DNA of 18,427 bases from Bacteroidales bacterium UBA5342 (GCA_002408065.1 DHQI01000004.1:1-18427); one strand, 5' to 3'; shown: positions 6,826 through 14,712, counted from the stretch's first letter. Numbers and translations are program-made. Notes: generated by a model from the sequence alone, not told the origin.

Positions 6826-7593
6826 TTAAAAAGAGTAACTTAGCGAGTTTTGTAAAGAATAATCAAAATTATCAATATCGTCCGGCACCATCGATACATA
6901 GTTGAAACGGGCATATAGTTTATAACTTAGGCGTTTATTGAATTTTGCCTGAAAGGTCGTTTGGCTATCGATGCGGTAATCTGAAGGGTTAGCGTAATCC
7001 GGCTCGTAATAAGTGTTGTGCTTTATCGAGGTATTTTCCGATAGTTTAGTATAAAAGCTGAGCATCGTACTAAATTTGGCCATACTCTTTTGGCTCGTAA
7101 CGGTAGATTCGTACAGCTCATTAAAGTAAATTGTATAAGCTACCACACTTAGTTTTAATCCATCTCTATCAATCATTTTCCAGCGTGGTCCACCGCCTAC
7201 GATATAGCGGTGCCTCAATTTTTTATTACCATTGTACTGATATTGCATAAGTGCTTCGGCTGATATGACACGGTTGACAGCTTTATGGTTGTAGATGGCT
7301 CCAAAACTACCGTAGTTCAGGTCGTTAACGTCATCCGTACGACTTAGGCTTATGTCACTGTATACCATGTAAGTGTTTAGACTGTCGTTAAGTTGTAAGT
7401 TGAGTTTATTGCCAAAGTTAAGGACTTGGTTTTCGTTGTTGATAAAATTGAGTGTAAAATTGACATCGCCCTGTAGTCCACTGGCGGCATCTTTAGTACG
7501 TCGTTCGTCCAGGCTGACAATTTGAGCTGTCAGGTTTTGTGAAAAAAGAAAAAGGAGAATAGCGCTAATGAAAGGATTGAATCTAATATGCAC
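6826..7593 (-). CDS. DUF481-like outer-membrane beta-barrel protein
   Basis: 255 aa. A signal peptide spans about 1-24, with LLFLFSQNLTAQ and cleavage after AQ. The mature protein is a run of alternating amphipathic strands with periplasmic-type turns (for example GNKLNLQLNDSLNTYMVYSD) and ends in aromatic Phe (YSLQNSLSYSF), as outer-membrane barrels do. The pattern resembles DUF481 (putative salt-induced outer membrane protein), but the match is by eye. The start lies 14 nt after the stop of the ABC ATPase gene, so it is the third gene of the operon read from 8980. Co-transcription with an ABC importer suggests a role in outer-membrane uptake or assembly; that is inference. Confidence 0.78.
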   Translation of the reverse strand: MHIRFNPFISAILLFLFSQNLTAQIVSLDERRTKDAASGLQGDVNFTLNFINNENQVLNFGNKLNLQLNDSLNTYMVYSDISLSRTDDVNDLNYGSFGAIYNHKAVNRVISAEALMQYQYNGNKKLRHRYIVGGGPRWKMIDRDGLKLSVVAYTIYFNELYESTVTSQKSMAKFSTMLSFYTKLSENTSIKHNTYYEPDYANPSDYRIDSQTTFQAKFNKRLSYKLYARFNYVSMVPDDIDNFDYSLQNSLSYSF

Positions 7594-7607
7594 AGCAATA
7601 GGTTTTG

Positions 7608-8237
7608 TTATTCAACAACTTTGTTACGTTCTGTTGTATTCAAAATTCGTACCGGACGGCTGCCGATAGTAACGATACGGTGAGCCATGGCGGTAAGTTC
7701 TTCGCGGTGATGTGTTACAAGTATCACGGTTTTAGGGTAATGGCGCCACATACGTATCATTTGACGAAAAATTCTTTTTTTCAAGGGGGTATCCAGTCCT
7801 ATAAATGGTTCGTCCATTATTAGCAAGTCTGAAGGATAGGCAAAGGCGCGAGCCAAAGCCACTCGCTGCTGCATGCCACCGCTGAGCTGGTATGGATAGC
7901 AGTCGGCCACTTCGCTTAACTCTAATAGACGTAATATGTTTTTTACTAAACGTTCGTCAGGAAAAGGTAAGACAAAACGGATATTGTCTGCTACTGTTTT
8001 CCATGGCAAGAGGGTAGGAGTCTGAAAAACAATAGAAATAGAATCCGTTTTAGCGATGCGTTTACCTTGATTATCTTTTTCTAATCCGGCAATCATGCGT
8101 AGTAAGGTCGTTTTGCCACAGCCGGATGCTCCTTCAATGATGTTGATTTTATTTTCTTCAAAATCAATCGAAAAATCCTTGTAAAGCTCTACGTTACCAA
8201 AGCTTTTATTAATATGTTCGAAGCTCATTATTGCCAT
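7608..8237 (-). CDS. ABC transporter ATP-binding protein (SsuB/TauB/NrtD type)
   Basis: 209 aa. All ATPase motifs are visible: Walker A GASGCGKTT (36-44), Q-loop Q72 in VFQTPTLLPWKTV, signature LSGGMQQR (118-125), Walker B LLIMDEP (138-144), D-loop GLD, and switch His176 in LVTHH. The LLPWKTV segment and overall size place it with nitrate, sulfonate, taurine and aliphatic-compound importers. It is shorter than SsuB (about 250 aa), lacking the C-terminal extension. Two starts are possible: the ATG at 8237, overlapping the permease gene by 10 nt, or the ATG at 8228 in a TAATG overlap. Translation is coupled either way. The substrate cannot be inferred. Confidence 0.9.
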   Translation of the reverse strand: MAIMSFEHINKSFGNVELYKDFSIDFEENKINIIEGASGCGKTTLLRMIAGLEKDNQGKRIAKTDSISIVFQTPTLLPWKTVADNIRFVLPFPDERLVKNILRLLELSEVADCYPYQLSGGMQQRVALARAFAYPSDLLIMDEPFIGLDTPLKKRIFRQMIRMWRHYPKTVILVTHHREELTAMAHRIVTIGSRPVRILNTTERNKVVE

Positions 8238-8980
8238 TTGATCAATCGTTTGCTGATACGGTCTATCAATTTATCAAAAAAATAACTAATCACTATCAGT
8301 ACCACTGTCCAGGCAATCAATTCGTCGGCATTAAAATAGTTTTGTGACTGTGCCATACGGTCTCCGATGCCCCATTGAGGACGGCTAAGCACTTCGCCTA
8401 CTACCACAGCGCGCCATCCATAGCCCATACCTAAGCTAAAACCGCTGGCTATGCGGGGTAGGAGTCCTGGTATTATGACGTGTTGGAGCTGTTTTTGGAG
8501 TTTTACTTTATAGATAGATATCATTTCGCGGTAGCGACCATTAATGTCGATAATGCCTTCAGACACCTCTTCGGTAATAATTGGAGTGACAGTGATGAGC
8601 ATTATAAAAAAGGGGACAAAACCCGGCGCTAGCCATATAATAGCAAGAAGTATGACAGAAATAACAGGAATGGAGCGTAGCAGTACGACCCATGGCATAA
8701 TAAAACCACGCACAGAGGAGTTAATGCTGGAAAGCAGACCTAATAAAAACCCCAATATCAGCGAAACAATACCACCTAATATACCCCTGAACAGTGTGGT
8801 ACCAATATGTATCCAAAATTTTTCCGTCAAGGATAACTCTATAAGTGTAACAAAAGATTTCAGCGGGGAAGGGAAGATGTCGGTATTGCCGGTAAACTGT
8901 GCCGAGAGTTGCCAAGCAGTAATGATACTCACTACGCCCAGAACATTAAAGATGGCATTGTTCTTATTCCCTAATTTCAT
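8228..8980 (-). CDS. ABC transporter permease (BPD_transp_1, SsuC/TauC type)
   Basis: 250 aa inner-membrane protein. Hydrophobic segments lie at about 10-27, 64-86, 93-117, 120-138, 185-200 and 220-236. The cytoplasmic EAA-like coupling loop is at about 150-175 (YREMISIYKVKLQKQLQ, then HVIIPGLLP). The sequence IFPSPLKSFVTL near 35-46 and WGIGDRMAQSQNYF near 203-216 are usual for the nitrate/sulfonate/taurine permease group. An ATG at 9043 would add 21 polar residues; I prefer ATG 8980, which puts a short basic N terminus before the first helix. It is first gene of the operon, overlapping the ATPase gene. No substrate-binding protein is adjacent, which is unusual for this class. Confidence 0.9.
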   Translation of the reverse strand: MKLGNKNNAIFNVLGVVSIITAWQLSAQFTGNTDIFPSPLKSFVTLIELSLTEKFWIHIGTTLFRGILGGIVSLILGFLLGLLSSINSSVRGFIMPWVVLLRSIPVISVILLAIIWLAPGFVPFFIMLITVTPIITEEVSEGIIDINGRYREMISIYKVKLQKQLQHVIIPGLLPRIASGFSLGMGYGWRAVVVGEVLSRPQWGIGDRMAQSQNYFNADELIAWTVVLIVISYFFDKLIDRISKRLIKWQ

Positions 8981-9406
8981 GGTTTCTTTATTTTTGTGTC
9001 GCAACGATGTGTCCGAGGCATCAAAAATAGATGCTTTTTGCATAAAAAACCTAATTACGCACCACTTTATTCTAAAGATTTGAGTGTGTTATTTTTCTCT
9101 TTTAATCCTCTTGAAATACTTTTATATAAAAATTGTAACACTAAACTATTGTATTTTAAATTAAAAATTCGGTACTTCGCAGTGTCAAGTGAAAAATCTA
9201 TTATCATCATTAACCAGTTGATAAAGGATTTATTCAGCTTTTAATTAGTCGTTTTTACTATGAATTGTTGGTGAAATGTGAATAAGCATAGCTGATATCC
9301 GTTTTTTACTTTTTGAACTTTGAATTTCTGTGGAACATTATTAAGATTGAAGAATCTTATTGTTTTATAGTGTTTTTTTATTTTTTTCAACCAATTAATC
9401 TTTATT
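8981..9406. other. Divergent intergenic region
   Basis: About 430 nt between the ABC operon (minus) and the surface-fibre-like operon (plus). It must carry promoters for both. It is AT-rich, with long T-runs before 9407, and shows no convincing TAnnTTTG box on either strand and no ORF I would support. The only clear structure is the 7-bp inverted repeat at 9342-9359. The 21 codons upstream of 8980 are open in the permease frame and could be an N-terminal extension. Confidence 0.6.
9342..9359. promoter_or_regulatory. Inverted repeat upstream of the fibre operon
   Basis: TAAGATT (9342-9348), spacer GAAG, AATCTTA (9353-9359): a perfect 7-bp inverted repeat, 47 nt before the ATG at 9407. It could be an operator or a hairpin in the 5' leader of the first subunit mRNA. 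No T-run follows directly, so a terminator is less likely. Confidence 0.35.
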
Positions 9407-10135
9407 ATGAAAGGTAAATTTAAATTTCTGCTTGTCGCAGCGCTTGCGGCATGTAGCGTGCTTTCTGCACAAACTGCTTTAGAGGATGAAGAGTATAGTT
9501 ATGTAACTATGGATCTTCAAGGTGTATTAGATCTAACCATGACTACCAGTCCTCAAGTTGACTTCTCGTTCAAAACCATTCAAGACTATCAGAATGGTAT
9601 TATCAAGTTCAACGCTGTACAATTAGAAGTAGATGCTACTGTAGCCTGGGACTTGTATGTGTATGCTGCTGCTGACCTTTGGACACAGGTGGAGTCTTTT
9701 TCTACTAATGGTGCTGCTAACTTGCCACCGGAGATTTTAATGATCTCTTCTAGTGTTGATAACACTGGTGTTGACGGTGCTGCTATCGAAGTAGGTCCTG
9801 CTTTGCAGTCGCTTCGCGGTACTACTAATGCTGGTATTGTAGCTGGTGCTCCTGCTGCAGCCACTCAATTTTTGGCTGGTAACTTAGGTACTGTAGAAGC
9901 TGGTGTAGCTACAGATGCTGAAGCTCCTGGTACTGCTTCTGGTAACCCATCTACTCACAAGTTTCGTATGAACTATGCATTGTACCCAGGTGTACCTGCA
10001 ACGTTCAACAATCACGGTGAAATGTATGCCGGAGCTGCTCTTGATTTATCTCTTCTTGCCGGTAATACTCCTGACTATGCGCAGGCTGGTTACTACTACA
10101 TGGAAGTTGTTTACAGCTTAGTAGAAGACTTATAG
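9407..10135 (+). CDS. Secreted subunit A of a fibre-like operon (candidate major pilin)
   Basis: 242 aa, no named family recognised. The signal peptide MKGKFKFLLVAALAACSVLSAQ probably cleaves after SAQ; LAAC at 13-16 could also be read as a lipobox. The mature protein is acidic, strand-rich and poor in Lys and Cys. Residues 51-88 (VDFSFKTIQDYQNGI, then VDATVAWDLYV) and the C-terminal strand YYYMEVVYSLVEDL (229-242) are matched in the next gene's product. The middle, about 95-180, is Ala/Gly/Thr-rich and has no counterpart there. After the signal lies an extra stretch of alternating hydrophobics, YSYVTMDLQGVLDLTM (30-45), of the kind a donor strand would have. First gene of a four-gene set with a barrel and a PapD-like chaperone. 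Codon use is strongly biased (GCT, GGT, ACT), unlike its neighbours, which suggests high expression. The pilin role is inference. Confidence 0.8.
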   Translation: MKGKFKFLLVAALAACSVLSAQTALEDEEYSYVTMDLQGVLDLTMTTSPQVDFSFKTIQDYQNGIIKFNAVQLEVDATVAWDLYVYAAADLWTQVESFSTNGAANLPPEILMISSSVDNTGVDGAAIEVGPALQSLRGTTNAGIVAGAPAAATQFLAGNLGTVEAGVATDAEAPGTASGNPSTHKFRMNYALYPGVPATFNNHGEMYAGAALDLSLLAGNTPDYAQAGYYYMEVVYSLVEDL

Positions 10136-10174
10136 ACACTTATTACTTGCCCGTGAGGTAAGTTATCAAACAAC

Positions 10175-10208
10175 AAGAGATGACTTGTTTTATTGCAAGT
10201 CATCTCTT
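10175..10208 (+). terminator. Strong hairpin between subunit genes, possible attenuator
   Basis: AAGAGATGACTTG (10175-10187) and CAAGTCATCTCTT (10196-10208) form a perfect 13-bp stem with the 8-nt loop TTTTATTG. Only three T residues end the right arm before G, so termination would be partial. It lies 39 nt after the stop of subunit A and before the start of subunit B. It could lower transcription of the downstream genes or protect the 3' end of the subunit A mRNA. The ATG at 10180 lies inside the left arm and is not a credible start. Confidence 0.75.
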
Positions 10209-10239
10209 TGATTATAAAAATTATTATATTCTCCTAACG

Positions 10240-10815
10240 GTGAAGTTTAGATATCATCCTTTGTATCTTTTTGTTTTAAGCCTGTTTGTGATAACGGGCG
10301 GACTTCATCAACTCTGTGCCCAGAATTTGAGTTTTGAACTAAAGGTTTCGCCATCAGTTAATATGGTGTTTAATACCATCGAAAAGTATCAAAATGGTCT
10401 GGTGCAGTACAATTTTTCTCAACTGAACATCGATGCGGACATGACCTGGGATTTGTATGTAGGTGCTAATACCTCTACTCAGGACGAATGGGACGAAGAT
10501 ATGCGTTATAGCAACTCAGGTGCTACACCGGATGTCTCTATCCTACAGTTACGCTTTCGTAATGCTGGTGCTACATCTCAGGAAAATGGTTTTTTCCCTT
10601 TACAAGATATTAATAATCCTGTTTACATCATTGGTTCAGCTGCTTTAAATCCGGAAATTGCTTGTGGTAATGTAGGTGCTAATGCTGCCGGCGACTATAT
10701 CACCAGTCCTGGTTGCCATCAGTTCAATCTGGATATGCTCATTAAGCCTGGCTTAACATACCGTCCCGGTTTGTATAAGTTGGAAATAGTTTTTACGCTG
10801 GTGGAGAATCTTTAG
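10240..10815 (+). CDS. Secreted subunit B, paralogue of subunit A (candidate minor or tip subunit)
   Basis: 191 aa from a GTG start. The frame is open back to ATG 10180, but that codon lies in a hairpin stem and would put 20 unfit residues before the signal. GTG 10240 gives a normal signal peptide (basic KFRYH, hydrophobic LYLFVLSLFVITG, cleavage after CAQ at 28). The mature protein shares with subunit A the block VNMVFNTIEKYQNGL, then IDADMTWDLYV (about 40-74), and the C-terminal strand GLYKLEIVFTLVENL (177-191). It lacks subunit A's extra N-terminal strand region and its Ala/Gly-rich insert. It has Cys142 and Cys159, which could form a disulfide. In chaperone-usher systems a subunit without a donor strand sits at the tip; applying that here is inference. 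Confidence 0.78.
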   Translation: MKFRYHPLYLFVLSLFVITGGLHQLCAQNLSFELKVSPSVNMVFNTIEKYQNGLVQYNFSQLNIDADMTWDLYVGANTSTQDEWDEDMRYSNSGATPDVSILQLRFRNAGATSQENGFFPLQDINNPVYIIGSAALNPEIACGNVGANAAGDYITSPGCHQFNLDMLIKPGLTYRPGLYKLEIVFTLVENL

Positions 10816-10839
10816 TCCACCCTAAGATGTAGAATTTAG

Positions 10840-13812
10840 TTGAAACGATTAATAACCATAGTTGTAAGCCTTATTGTGTTCGCAATGACAGCCCTGTCTT
10901 TGCAAGCTCAGAACTCCGGTGCCAAGCGTTACGGTATCTATATGGAGTATGTCAAGGGCTATAGCAAGCACATTGATGATGGTATTTCGTCCAACATTCT
11001 TAAGATACATAATAACACAACGAAACACCGTAAGTTTAACTTGCGAACGGTTGGCCCGGTCAACTGGATGAGTATGGGGAGTGCTGAGCGCATTATCGAT
11101 ATAGCGCCTGAAGACTCTGCTTTTATTCCTGTCAGGGTGATACCTCAAGACAGAGTGATGGGAGGCGAAGTGGTGCGTTTCAAAAGTTCACTATACAACG
11201 AAGGCATGTTGATAAGTACCGCTGATTGGATTATTGAAACAGAAACGGTGCATAAATGGAGTGCCCGCATCCTGAAAGAAGATACCCACTTTTTTCATGA
11301 TTCGGACTCCACCACCGTTTCCGTTTATTTCAAAAATGATGGTAATATCAACGAGCGTTTTAATCTCGATTTTTATCCCAGCCGTTTGCTTCAAATCACC
11401 GATCATTCCCGTCAGGAGAGCTTTACCTTGGGGGTGGGGCGCGACACCACTATCGGGGTGAGTGTAAAACTGAAGGATGAGGAACAAAATGCTGTTAAAC
11501 TATACGAGAAAGCCAAACGCTCTTATGACAAATATAGTCTGAAAATAAAGGCACAGGTGGCTGGACAGAAAGCCAATCCCTGGCAGCGTAGCGCTACTTT
11601 TACAAAAGCTAAGACAGAATATAAGGAGAACAAGATGAAGTGGGAGCATTTACCATTGACCATTGATTTCCAGACTTATGATATCCTGAGTGAGAATCCT
11701 TATGCTTCATTAGGCTTGTATGGCATTAAGTATTTCGATGTAGACCGTTATCTGAGTTATAATTTTCAGTTTTTGGGCGCTACAGGAGAGAATGCATCAC
11801 TTCAGGCTAACTATCAAAATGTGTTTTATCACTCGCGTCGGCTTCAGATAGAGCTGGGGGATATTGCCAACCGCCACCTTGGAGGTATCTCTATGCAAGG
11901 TAAAGGGGCTATGATACGAACCGTTTTAGGAGGTCAACATGCTTTTTCAGGCTTGTATACGCGTAGCTCACGTTTGTTAGAAAACAATAGAATTCGTAAC
12001 TACAGTTTTGAATATGCCTTTGACGCTAAAAAGCACCATTTTGCATCTAATGTTTATTATCAGAATCAGCGTAATGTGATTGAAATGTATACCCGTTCAT
12101 TGGCTGGTATTCATATGAGTGCGAGACCTTTTAAAGATCAGCAGTTATCTTTACAAGCTGATATGAGTCAGACACGCTACGGGTGGCCTACTAACACTGA
12201 CACCATAGCGGGGTATAATGTGATTGCTAGTTATAACGGGCGTTTTTTCAAAGTACTGAATCTGGGGGCTAACTATCAGTTCAGTTCACCTGATTTTGTC
12301 AGCTATGCCGGGGCCGAAAACATAAAGGCTTTCCTTAATATGAGTATAAAAGACAACCAAGGTGTTATGGGGCATTACATCAACCGTAAGTACAGCCCTC
12401 ATGTCTATAATTATACCGGATTGGTGCAGAGTGGCTTGCGTTCACATCAAGAGGAGGCTAAGCTAAGTTATCGCTACCGTAATGGTAAACAGGGCTTAAG
12501 CTTTTTTAGTCAATATAACGACTTTACCATTCCCGATTATCATCTGATGTGGTACGGTGGTGGTTTAGATTATATTAATACTATTTCTCTGTATTCACGT
12601 TTTAATACTTCACTGAGTATATGGCGTAATAAGCTGGATGTGCTACCAGATGATTATACCTCTATTCATTTCAGAATGTCTTTGCGTCAGCGTAACTTAC
12701 GCTTGTCGGCCTTGTATTATTATGGTGCCCGTTATATGATGGATCATATCAATTATGCTGAAAGCTTAGAGGTACCACGTTCTTATTTTGTGAATGCAAA
12801 CTATGAGTTGTGGATGGGCCAAAAGAAAAACGTTTTGATGGATGTGGGGGCTAACTTCAATTACCGGAGTACTATTGGCCGGCTTCAGGTGAGCGCACGC
12901 CCTAATTTAGAGTATTATGTAAGTCAGGGATTTAAATTAAAAGGCTATGCTAATATTGTGCTCTTCAATCAGGAGGAGCGTATCTATGAGCTAAACAATG
13001 AGGATATCATAAATCCTTCGTTTACCGGTAGCCGTTTTGAGATGGGCTTAGGTTTTGTGAAAGATATTGGTTTGCCGATGTCGCGAAAAAATAATTTTGA
13101 CATCAAATTTGTAGCCTTTTGCGATGATAATGGTAACGGGGTGAAAGATGCCAACGAAGAAGTCATACCTAATATGCTGATTGTAGCCACAGAGCTGACA
13201 GAGGCTCGTCATGTGGATTTTTCCAGTTACGAAGGTACGCTGGAAGTGATCACCAATGAAAATGGTGAGGCTGCTTTACTTAATATTGATAAAGGAAACT
13301 ACAAAATAGAAACACATCCCTTACAAAAGCTGCAAAGTTGGTATTCTGACCGTAACTTTTCATTGGCGGTGCTTGAGGACAAAACGGTATATTTGCCTCA
13401 GGCAAAAGGAGGCAAAATTTATGGTAGTATTCAACTTGAAGTTGGTAACTACACCCGTTTTGAACGTGATATAAGTGTGGAAAATATTCGGGTTTCGGCA
13501 ACTGACTCTGCCGGTATGGTGTACAGCTGTCTGACGGATAAAAACGGAGCTTTTATTCTGAATGCTCCTATGGGTACTTATAAAATATCTGTTAATGAAG
13601 AGCTTTTTAGTGGTGCATTTGAACTGGCTGATAACAATATGGTTGTGAGTATCGACAACCGTTTTTCAGAAAAACAACAAAACTTCTTTGTCAAAGAAAA
13701 GGAACGTAAGATTGTAATCACTAAGTTTGCAGACGAGGAAAGAAAAAAAGAAGACAAAAGCAGAAGCAAACGACGTCAGGAGCGTCAGACTGATGTTGAA
13801 ATTACTGAATAA
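10840..13812 (+). CDS. Usher-like outer-membrane barrel with N- and C-terminal beta-sandwich domains
   Basis: 990 aa, starting at TTG, the only in-frame codon that gives a full signal peptide (1-24, ending LQAQ). By eye the domains are: an Ig/E-set-like region at about 27-135; a second at about 136-255 (STTVSVYFKNDGNINERFNL resembles NEW3-type domains); a long run of amphipathic strands at about 268-745, consistent with a large barrel; a SdrD/Cna-B-like module at about 752-850 opening with CDDNGNGVKDANEE, whose Asp762, Asn764, Asn766, Asp770 and Glu773 fit an EF-hand-like calcium loop; and a carboxypeptidase-regulatory-like module at about 857-940 (GGKIYGSIQL, then TDKNGAFILNAPMGTYKISV). It ends in a basic tail (945-990). 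Periplasmic sandwich domains flanking a barrel are the plan of fimbrial ushers, but no FimD signature was recognised. The chaperone-like gene follows after 12 nt. Confidence 0.8.
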   Translation: MKRLITIVVSLIVFAMTALSLQAQNSGAKRYGIYMEYVKGYSKHIDDGISSNILKIHNNTTKHRKFNLRTVGPVNWMSMGSAERIIDIAPEDSAFIPVRVIPQDRVMGGEVVRFKSSLYNEGMLISTADWIIETETVHKWSARILKEDTHFFHDSDSTTVSVYFKNDGNINERFNLDFYPSRLLQITDHSRQESFTLGVGRDTTIGVSVKLKDEEQNAVKLYEKAKRSYDKYSLKIKAQVAGQKANPWQRSATFTKAKTEYKENKMKWEHLPLTIDFQTYDILSENPYASLGLYGIKYFDVDRYLSYNFQFLGATGENASLQANYQNVFYHSRRLQIELGDIANRHLGGISMQGKGAMIRTVLGGQHAFSGLYTRSSRLLENNRIRNYSFEYAFDAKKHHFASNVYYQNQRNVIEMYTRSLAGIHMSARPFKDQQLSLQADMSQTRYGWPTNTDTIAGYNVIASYNGRFFKVLNLGANYQFSSPDFVSYAGAENIKAFLNMSIKDNQGVMGHYINRKYSPHVYNYTGLVQSGLRSHQEEAKLSYRYRNGKQGLSFFSQYNDFTIPDYHLMWYGGGLDYINTISLYSRFNTSLSIWRNKLDVLPDDYTSIHFRMSLRQRNLRLSALYYYGARYMMDHINYAESLEVPRSYFVNANYELWMGQKKNVLMDVGANFNYRSTIGRLQVSARPNLEYYVSQGFKLKGYANIVLFNQEERIYELNNEDIINPSFTGSRFEMGLGFVKDIGLPMSRKNNFDIKFVAFCDDNGNGVKDANEEVIPNMLIVATELTEARHVDFSSYEGTLEVITNENGEAALLNIDKGNYKIETHPLQKLQSWYSDRNFSLAVLEDKTVYLPQAKGGKIYGSIQLEVGNYTRFERDISVENIRVSATDSAGMVYSCLTDKNGAFILNAPMGTYKISVNEELFSGAFELADNNMVVSIDNRFSEKQQNFFVKEKERKIVITKFADEERKKEDKSRSKRRQERQTDVEITE

Positions 13813-13824
13813 CAAATAAAATAT

Positions 13825-14631
13825 ATGAAACGTTTTTTTAGCTCATTATCTTTATTATTAATCGTGTTATCAATTTTTGGTCAAGGGGCATCAGTGTCTC
13901 CTACGCGTGTATTTTATAACAATCGTCTGGGGGAGTCGCGTACTCAAACAGTGACAGTGTTAAATAAAACCAAAGAATCACAGTCATATCAGGTTTCTTT
14001 TATCGATTTTGAAGTGGATAACCGACAAGGTAAACCAACACTGATGCAGGCTAATGAGAACCCTCACAGCATTTCTCCTTGGATAAGTGCTACCCCAAGT
14101 TATTTTACAGTACAGCCGGGAGAATCTATGGAGATAAAGGTGACTCTTGATATTCCCAATACTCCTGAGGCACATAAAGTAAAATGGGGGGCTATGTCTA
14201 TCAAGTTAGCTCAGGAGCAAGTGACCCCTATTGGAGGCAATCAGAATCAGATAGGTATGGGTATTGTCAATAGTTTCCAAATCATAGTGTATATGTTCCA
14301 GTCGCCACCATCCATTACTGAGAAAGATGCGACCATTTATGATTTTCGTACAGTGAACAAGGGAGATCAGAAGCAATTGATGCTTTGTACAGAGAATACC
14401 TCGCCAAGTATCATTGATTGCCGTACCTATTTAGAATTCACTAATGTTCAGACGGGATGGAGTCATACCACCAAACGTAAACGCTTTACATTACTGCCTG
14501 GAGGCGCTAAAGAAATGATTTTTGATTTGCCTGTAGATATTCCACTGGGAAAATACTCTGTTATGGGGGTGGTAGATTACGGATCGAGTAGCGAGATAAA
14601 AGCCGCTGAAATGGAAATGACGGTGGAATAA
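13825..14631 (+). CDS. PapD-like periplasmic chaperone candidate
   Basis: 268 aa. The signal peptide is about 1-20 (MKRFFSSLSLLLIVLSIFGQ). The first domain follows the pili-chaperone pattern: VSPTRVFYNN with Arg28 where PapD has Arg8, then SRTQTVTVLNKTKESQSYQV, then PWISATPSYFTVQPGESMEIKV (85-106), which matches the F-x-L-x-P-G-E-x strand of chaperone N domains. The G1-like strand SFQIIVYMFQSPP (150-162) lacks the Lys that anchors the subunit C terminus in PapD (Lys112). The second domain (about 165-268) is another sandwich, with LLPGGAKEMIFDLP and GKYSVMGVVDYGSSSEI. The two-domain layout also recalls DUF916/DUF3324 proteins of Gram-positive WxL systems. As the last gene after two subunits and a barrel, a chaperone role is the best reading. 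Confidence 0.75.
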   Translation: MKRFFSSLSLLLIVLSIFGQGASVSPTRVFYNNRLGESRTQTVTVLNKTKESQSYQVSFIDFEVDNRQGKPTLMQANENPHSISPWISATPSYFTVQPGESMEIKVTLDIPNTPEAHKVKWGAMSIKLAQEQVTPIGGNQNQIGMGIVNSFQIIVYMFQSPPSITEKDATIYDFRTVNKGDQKQLMLCTENTSPSIIDCRTYLEFTNVQTGWSHTTKRKRFTLLPGGAKEMIFDLPVDIPLGKYSVMGVVDYGSSSEIKAAEMEMTVE

Positions 14632-14655
14632 GTATTCTAGAAAAAAACAAATATT

Positions 14656-14699
14656 AAAAAAGCCTGCTCCGAAGTTAAACCTCCGGAGCAGGCTTTTTT
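14656..14699. terminator. Strong bidirectional terminator after the fibre operon
   Basis: AAAAAAGCCTGCTCCG (14656-14671) pairs perfectly with CGGAGCAGGCTTTTTT (14684-14699): 16 bp with a 12-nt loop. A T-run follows on the plus strand and one also results on the minus strand. It separates the operon ending at 14631 from the convergent gene ending at 14713. Confidence 0.93.
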
Positions 14700-14712
14700 T
14701 CTTAGATCTTGT

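Noticed and set aside
8544..9083. 179-aa plus-strand ORF opposite the permease gene
   Set aside because: It is antisense to a clear ABC permease, with composition expected of a reverse frame and no recognisable motif.
10180..10239. ATG 10180 as start of subunit B
   Set aside because: It lies in the left arm of a perfect hairpin and places 20 residues before a complete signal peptide that starts at GTG 10240.
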